Positions 61,819-64,000 of a stretch of DNA of 64,000 bases are shown here, one piece after another. The stretch lies in assembly GCA_964384215.1 (NCBI GenBank), contig CAYLLB010000026.1, forward strand, positions 1-64,000, in the 5' to 3' direction. The notes below the pieces were generated by a model. That model worked only from the letters and a program-made list of their open reading frames with translations. It was not told the origin of the DNA and ran no database searches. How positions within the stretch are numbered: position 1 is the first letter of the stretch; the number at the start of each line of letters is the position of its first letter. Both the position numbers and the translations under genes were made by a program. The stretch is from JAJFUV01 sp964384215 (GTDB lineage: Bacteria; Acidobacteriota; Terriglobia; Bryobacterales; Bryobacteraceae).

Positions 61819-62558
61819 TGATCCGCGCGACACAATTGACGCGGCGCTTCGGCCCGCTTACGGCCGTGGACGGCTTCTCGATCGAGGTCGCCAAGGGCGA
61901 GGTGTTCGGACTGGTGGGCCCGGACGGCGCCGGCAAGACAACCACACTGCGGATGCTCTGCGGGCTGGTCGATCCGACCGGGGGGGAAGCCGTCGTGGCC
62001 GGTCACGACACGGTGCGCGAGACACAGCAAGTGAAGGACCGCATCGGGTACATGGCGCAGCGCTTCGGTCTGTACGGCGATCTGACCGTCGAAGAGAACA
62101 TGCTCTTTTACGCCGACCTGTTCGGGATCGAACAGGCCGAGTGCGAGATCCTCACGTCGCGCCTGCTCGAAATGACCCGCATGGAGCGGTTTCGCACGCG
62201 TCCCGCGGCAAAGCTGTCGGGAGGCATGAAGCAGAAGCTGGCGCTCATGTGCACGTTGCTCCATCATCCGGAGGTGCTGTTTCTGGACGAACCCACCAAC
62301 GGCGTCGATCCCCTCTCGCGCCGCGACTTCTGGATCATTCTCAAGCAACTGGTGGACGAAGGGCTCACCGTGTTCGTCTCGACCGCGTACCTCGACGAGG
62401 CCGAGCGGTGCGATCGCGTCGGCCTTATGTACAAAGGCCGCCTGATCCGCTGCGCGCCACCCGCGGAGATCAAACGTGAGATGAATGCCGCCACTCTTGA
62501 AGACGCCTTCATCGCCTGGATCAAGAAAGCGAGTGAGGAGCAGCGCCATGGCGGTTGA
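61818..62558 (+). CDS. ABC transporter ATP-binding protein, first of a pair
   Basis: A 246-residue ABC ATPase. Walker A reads GPDGAGKTTT, with Asp in place of the usual Asn. The Q-loop follows, then the signature LSGGMKQKLA, Walker B VLFLDEPTNGVD, and a D-loop. The H-loop reads VFVSTAYLDEAE, where Ala-Tyr replaces the usual Thr-His, so the switch histidine appears to be missing and this site may be weak. It corresponds to the N-terminal half of the fused E. coli YbhF. A GTG one codon upstream is an alternative start. It overlaps the next ATPase gene by 11 bases. Confidence 0.92.
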   Translation: MIRATQLTRRFGPLTAVDGFSIEVAKGEVFGLVGPDGAGKTTTLRMLCGLVDPTGGEAVVAGHDTVRETQQVKDRIGYMAQRFGLYGDLTVEENMLFYADLFGIEQAECEILTSRLLEMTRMERFRTRPAAKLSGGMKQKLALMCTLLHHPEVLFLDEPTNGVDPLSRRDFWIILKQLVDEGLTVFVSTAYLDEAERCDRVGLMYKGRLIRCAPPAEIKREMNAATLEDAFIAWIKKASEEQRHGG

Positions 62559-63303
62559 AACCAACGGGTACGCCGTCGAAGTCGACAATCTGGTGAAACG
62601 CTTCGGCGATTTCGTGGCCGTGGACAACGTGTCATTCAATGTGCGCCGCGGCGAAGTGTTCGGCTTCCTCGGACCCAACGGGGCGGGCAAGTCCACTACC
62701 ATCCGCATCCTGTGCGGGTTGCTGCGGCCCACCTCCGGCACGGGACATGTAGGCGGCTTCGATGTGTCGACTGATCCGGAGTCCATCCGCCGCAACATTG
62801 GCTACATGTCGCAGAAGTTCTCGCTCTACGACGACCTGACGGTGGAGGAGAACATAGATTTTTTCAGTGGTATCTACGGCGTTGCCGAGGAACTGCGGGC
62901 GGACCGGAAAGCCTACGCGCTGCGCATGGCGGATCTGGAGGAACAGCGCACCACCATGACGCGCCTGCTCGCCGGAGGGTACAAACAGCGCCTGGCGCTG
63001 GCCTGCGCCATCCTGCACTCGCCGCCGGTGCTGTTTCTGGACGAGCCTACCTCCGGCGTCGACCCGATTGCGCGCCGGAAATTCTGGGACCTGATCTACC
63101 AGTTCTCGGCGGCGGGACAGACCGTCTTCGTCACCACGCACTACATGGATGAAGCCGAGTACTGCCACCGCCTGGCGCTCATGTACCGGGGCCGCATCGC
63201 GGCGCTCGGCGCGCCCGCTCAGCTCAAGGCGGAGATGGGGCTCGGTTCGATGGAGGACGTGTTCGTGTCGGTGATCGAACGGGAAGACCGGAGGAATACA
63301 TGA
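62548..63303 (+). CDS. ABC transporter ATP-binding protein, second of a pair
   Basis: A 251-residue ABC ATPase with a full set of motifs: Walker A GPNGAGKSTT, signature LAGGYKQRLA (Ala for Ser), Walker B VLFLDEPTSGVD, and an H-loop VFVTTHYMDEAE with the switch His present. It corresponds to the C-terminal half of YbhF. The start was set at ATG 62548 after GAGGAG; the longer opening runs into the first ATPase in another frame. It overlaps the permease start by four bases. With the upstream protein it probably forms a heterodimeric ATPase with one canonical and one weak site. Confidence 0.92.
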   Translation: MAVETNGYAVEVDNLVKRFGDFVAVDNVSFNVRRGEVFGFLGPNGAGKSTTIRILCGLLRPTSGTGHVGGFDVSTDPESIRRNIGYMSQKFSLYDDLTVEENIDFFSGIYGVAEELRADRKAYALRMADLEEQRTTMTRLLAGGYKQRLALACAILHSPPVLFLDEPTSGVDPIARRKFWDLIYQFSAAGQTVFVTTHYMDEAEYCHRLALMYRGRIAALGAPAQLKAEMGLGSMEDVFVSVIEREDRRNT

Positions 63304-64000
63304 GTTTCCGGCGCACGCGCGCCGTGGCGCGCAAGGAGTTCCTGCACATTCTGCGGGACACGCGCAGCCTGATCATGGCGCTGGCGCTGCCCTTCGTTCT
63401 GCTGATGCTGTTCGGTTACGCGCTGTCGCTCGACGTCGATCGTATTCCCACCATCGTTTACGATCAGGACCGTACGCCGGAGAGCCGCGAACTGATCGCG
63501 CGATTGCAGGGCTCGCGCTACTTTCAGATCCTTGGCTTCACGGGCGGCTACGCCGAGATTCAATCGAAGATCGATACATCCGAGTGCCTGCTGGGTGTGG
63601 TCATCCCGCGCGGCTACGCGCACGACGCCGTCTCGGGCCGCGAAGTGGCCATCCAGGCCCTGCTCGACGGGAGCGACAGCAACACGGCGTCCATCGCGCT
63701 GGGCTATGTCGAAACGGTGGCCATGACGCACGCGCTCGAGTTGCAGCACCGCAAGGCCCTGCCAGTGGAGCCGCGCGTGCGCGTCTGGTACAACAGCGAG
63801 CTGAAGAGCAAGAACTTCATCGTGCCGGGTCTCATCGCCGTGATCCTCATGATTATCGCCGCGCTGATCACCTCCCTTACCATCGCCCGCGAATGGGAGA
63901 TGGGCACCATGGAGCAACTGCTCTCCACGCCGCTTCGCCCTGCCGAACTGGTACTGGGGAAGTTGTCGGCGTTCTTCGTCGTTGGTCTGGTGGATACGCT
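63300..64000 (+). CDS. ABC-2 type permease (YbhS/YbhR-like), cut by the window end
   Basis: The first 233 residues of an ABC-2 membrane protein that continues past the window. A conserved opening (RAVARKEFLHILRDTRSL) leads to a transmembrane helix (about 26-45). A periplasmic domain with IPTIVYDQDRTPESREL follows, and further helices begin near 176 (NFIVPGLIAVILMIIAALITSLTIAREWEMGTMEQLL region), as in the ABC2_membrane_3 family. A second permease may follow outside the window, as in ybhS-ybhR. The start ATG overlaps the ATPase stop. Confidence 0.9.
   Translation, partial: MSFRRTRAVARKEFLHILRDTRSLIMALALPFVLLMLFGYALSLDVDRIPTIVYDQDRTPESRELIARLQGSRYFQILGFTGGYAEIQSKIDTSECLLGVVIPRGYAHDAVSGREVAIQALLDGSDSNTASIALGYVETVAMTHALELQHRKALPVEPRVRVWYNSELKSKNFIVPGLIAVILMIIAALITSLTIAREWEMGTMEQLLSTPLRPAELVLGKLSAFFVVGLVDT

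Overview
The window reads as a chromosomal segment from a GC-rich member of the Acidobacteriota, most likely of the Bryobacterales/Solibacter type. The signs are an Acidobacteria-type VWFA protein, an 'acidobacterial duplicated orphan permease', a large Oar-like TonB-dependent receptor with an N-terminal carboxypeptidase-regulatory-like domain, a futalosine-type menaquinone gene pair, and many secreted or Tat-exported catabolic enzymes. The phylum call is inference from gene families; no rRNA gene is present. No tRNA, rRNA, CRISPR array, insertion sequence or prophage was seen, and no stretch longer than about 300 bases lacks a gene.

Layout. 1-2051: 5' part of a B12-dependent ribonucleotide reductase gene (minus strand) with a tandem NrdR-box pair upstream. 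2216-5921: secreted methyltransferase, DUF6544-like protein, an orphan PD-(D/E)XK nuclease-like gene and a cyclase-family hydrolase (all minus). 5928-10341: VWFA protein and a 1126-residue TPR-like secreted protein. 10502-14067: Tat-exported TIM-barrel protein, Tat-exported sulfatase and exported Gfo/Idh/MocA oxidoreductase. 14134-18174: DUF1015 protein, a PAS-PAS protein with a degenerate histidine-kinase module, and an FkbM methyltransferase. 18195-26500: carbohydrate-related run with a MetE-like methyltransferase, oligogalacturonate-lyase-like propeller, GH172 (DUF2961) enzyme, cupin, orphan permease and beta-helix protein. 26570-31298: succinate dehydrogenase sdhCAB and dinB. 31372-36955: TolC-MFP-RND efflux operon. 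36935-40888: DUF192, guanine deaminase, DUF1385, prfA and prmC. 40941-42949: mqnP-mqnE. 43006-46448: polyamine genes (agmatine deiminase diverging from a deoxyhypusine-synthase-like gene and a type III PLP decarboxylase). 46514-49774: TonB-dependent receptor. 49904-55646: PhoR/PhoB-like pair and metH. 55651-58554: multi-span membrane protein and a secreted HpcH/HpaI aldolase. 58628-64000: TetR regulator followed by TolC, HlyD, two ABC ATPases and an ABC-2 permease (cut by the window end).

How the genes work together. Core metabolism appears as self-contained units: nucleotide reduction, succinate oxidation linked to menaquinone, translation termination, methionine synthesis and polyamines. 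Between them lie accessory units for carbohydrate or sulfated-polymer breakdown and two tripartite export systems. Many enzymes of the accessory units carry export signals, which suggests periplasmic catabolism. The most unusual items are the pseudo-histidine kinase, the translationally coupled MetE-like/oligogalacturonate-lyase-like pair beside a GH172 enzyme, the exported aldolase, the orphan nuclease, and the divergent polyamine cluster with almost no space between start codons.
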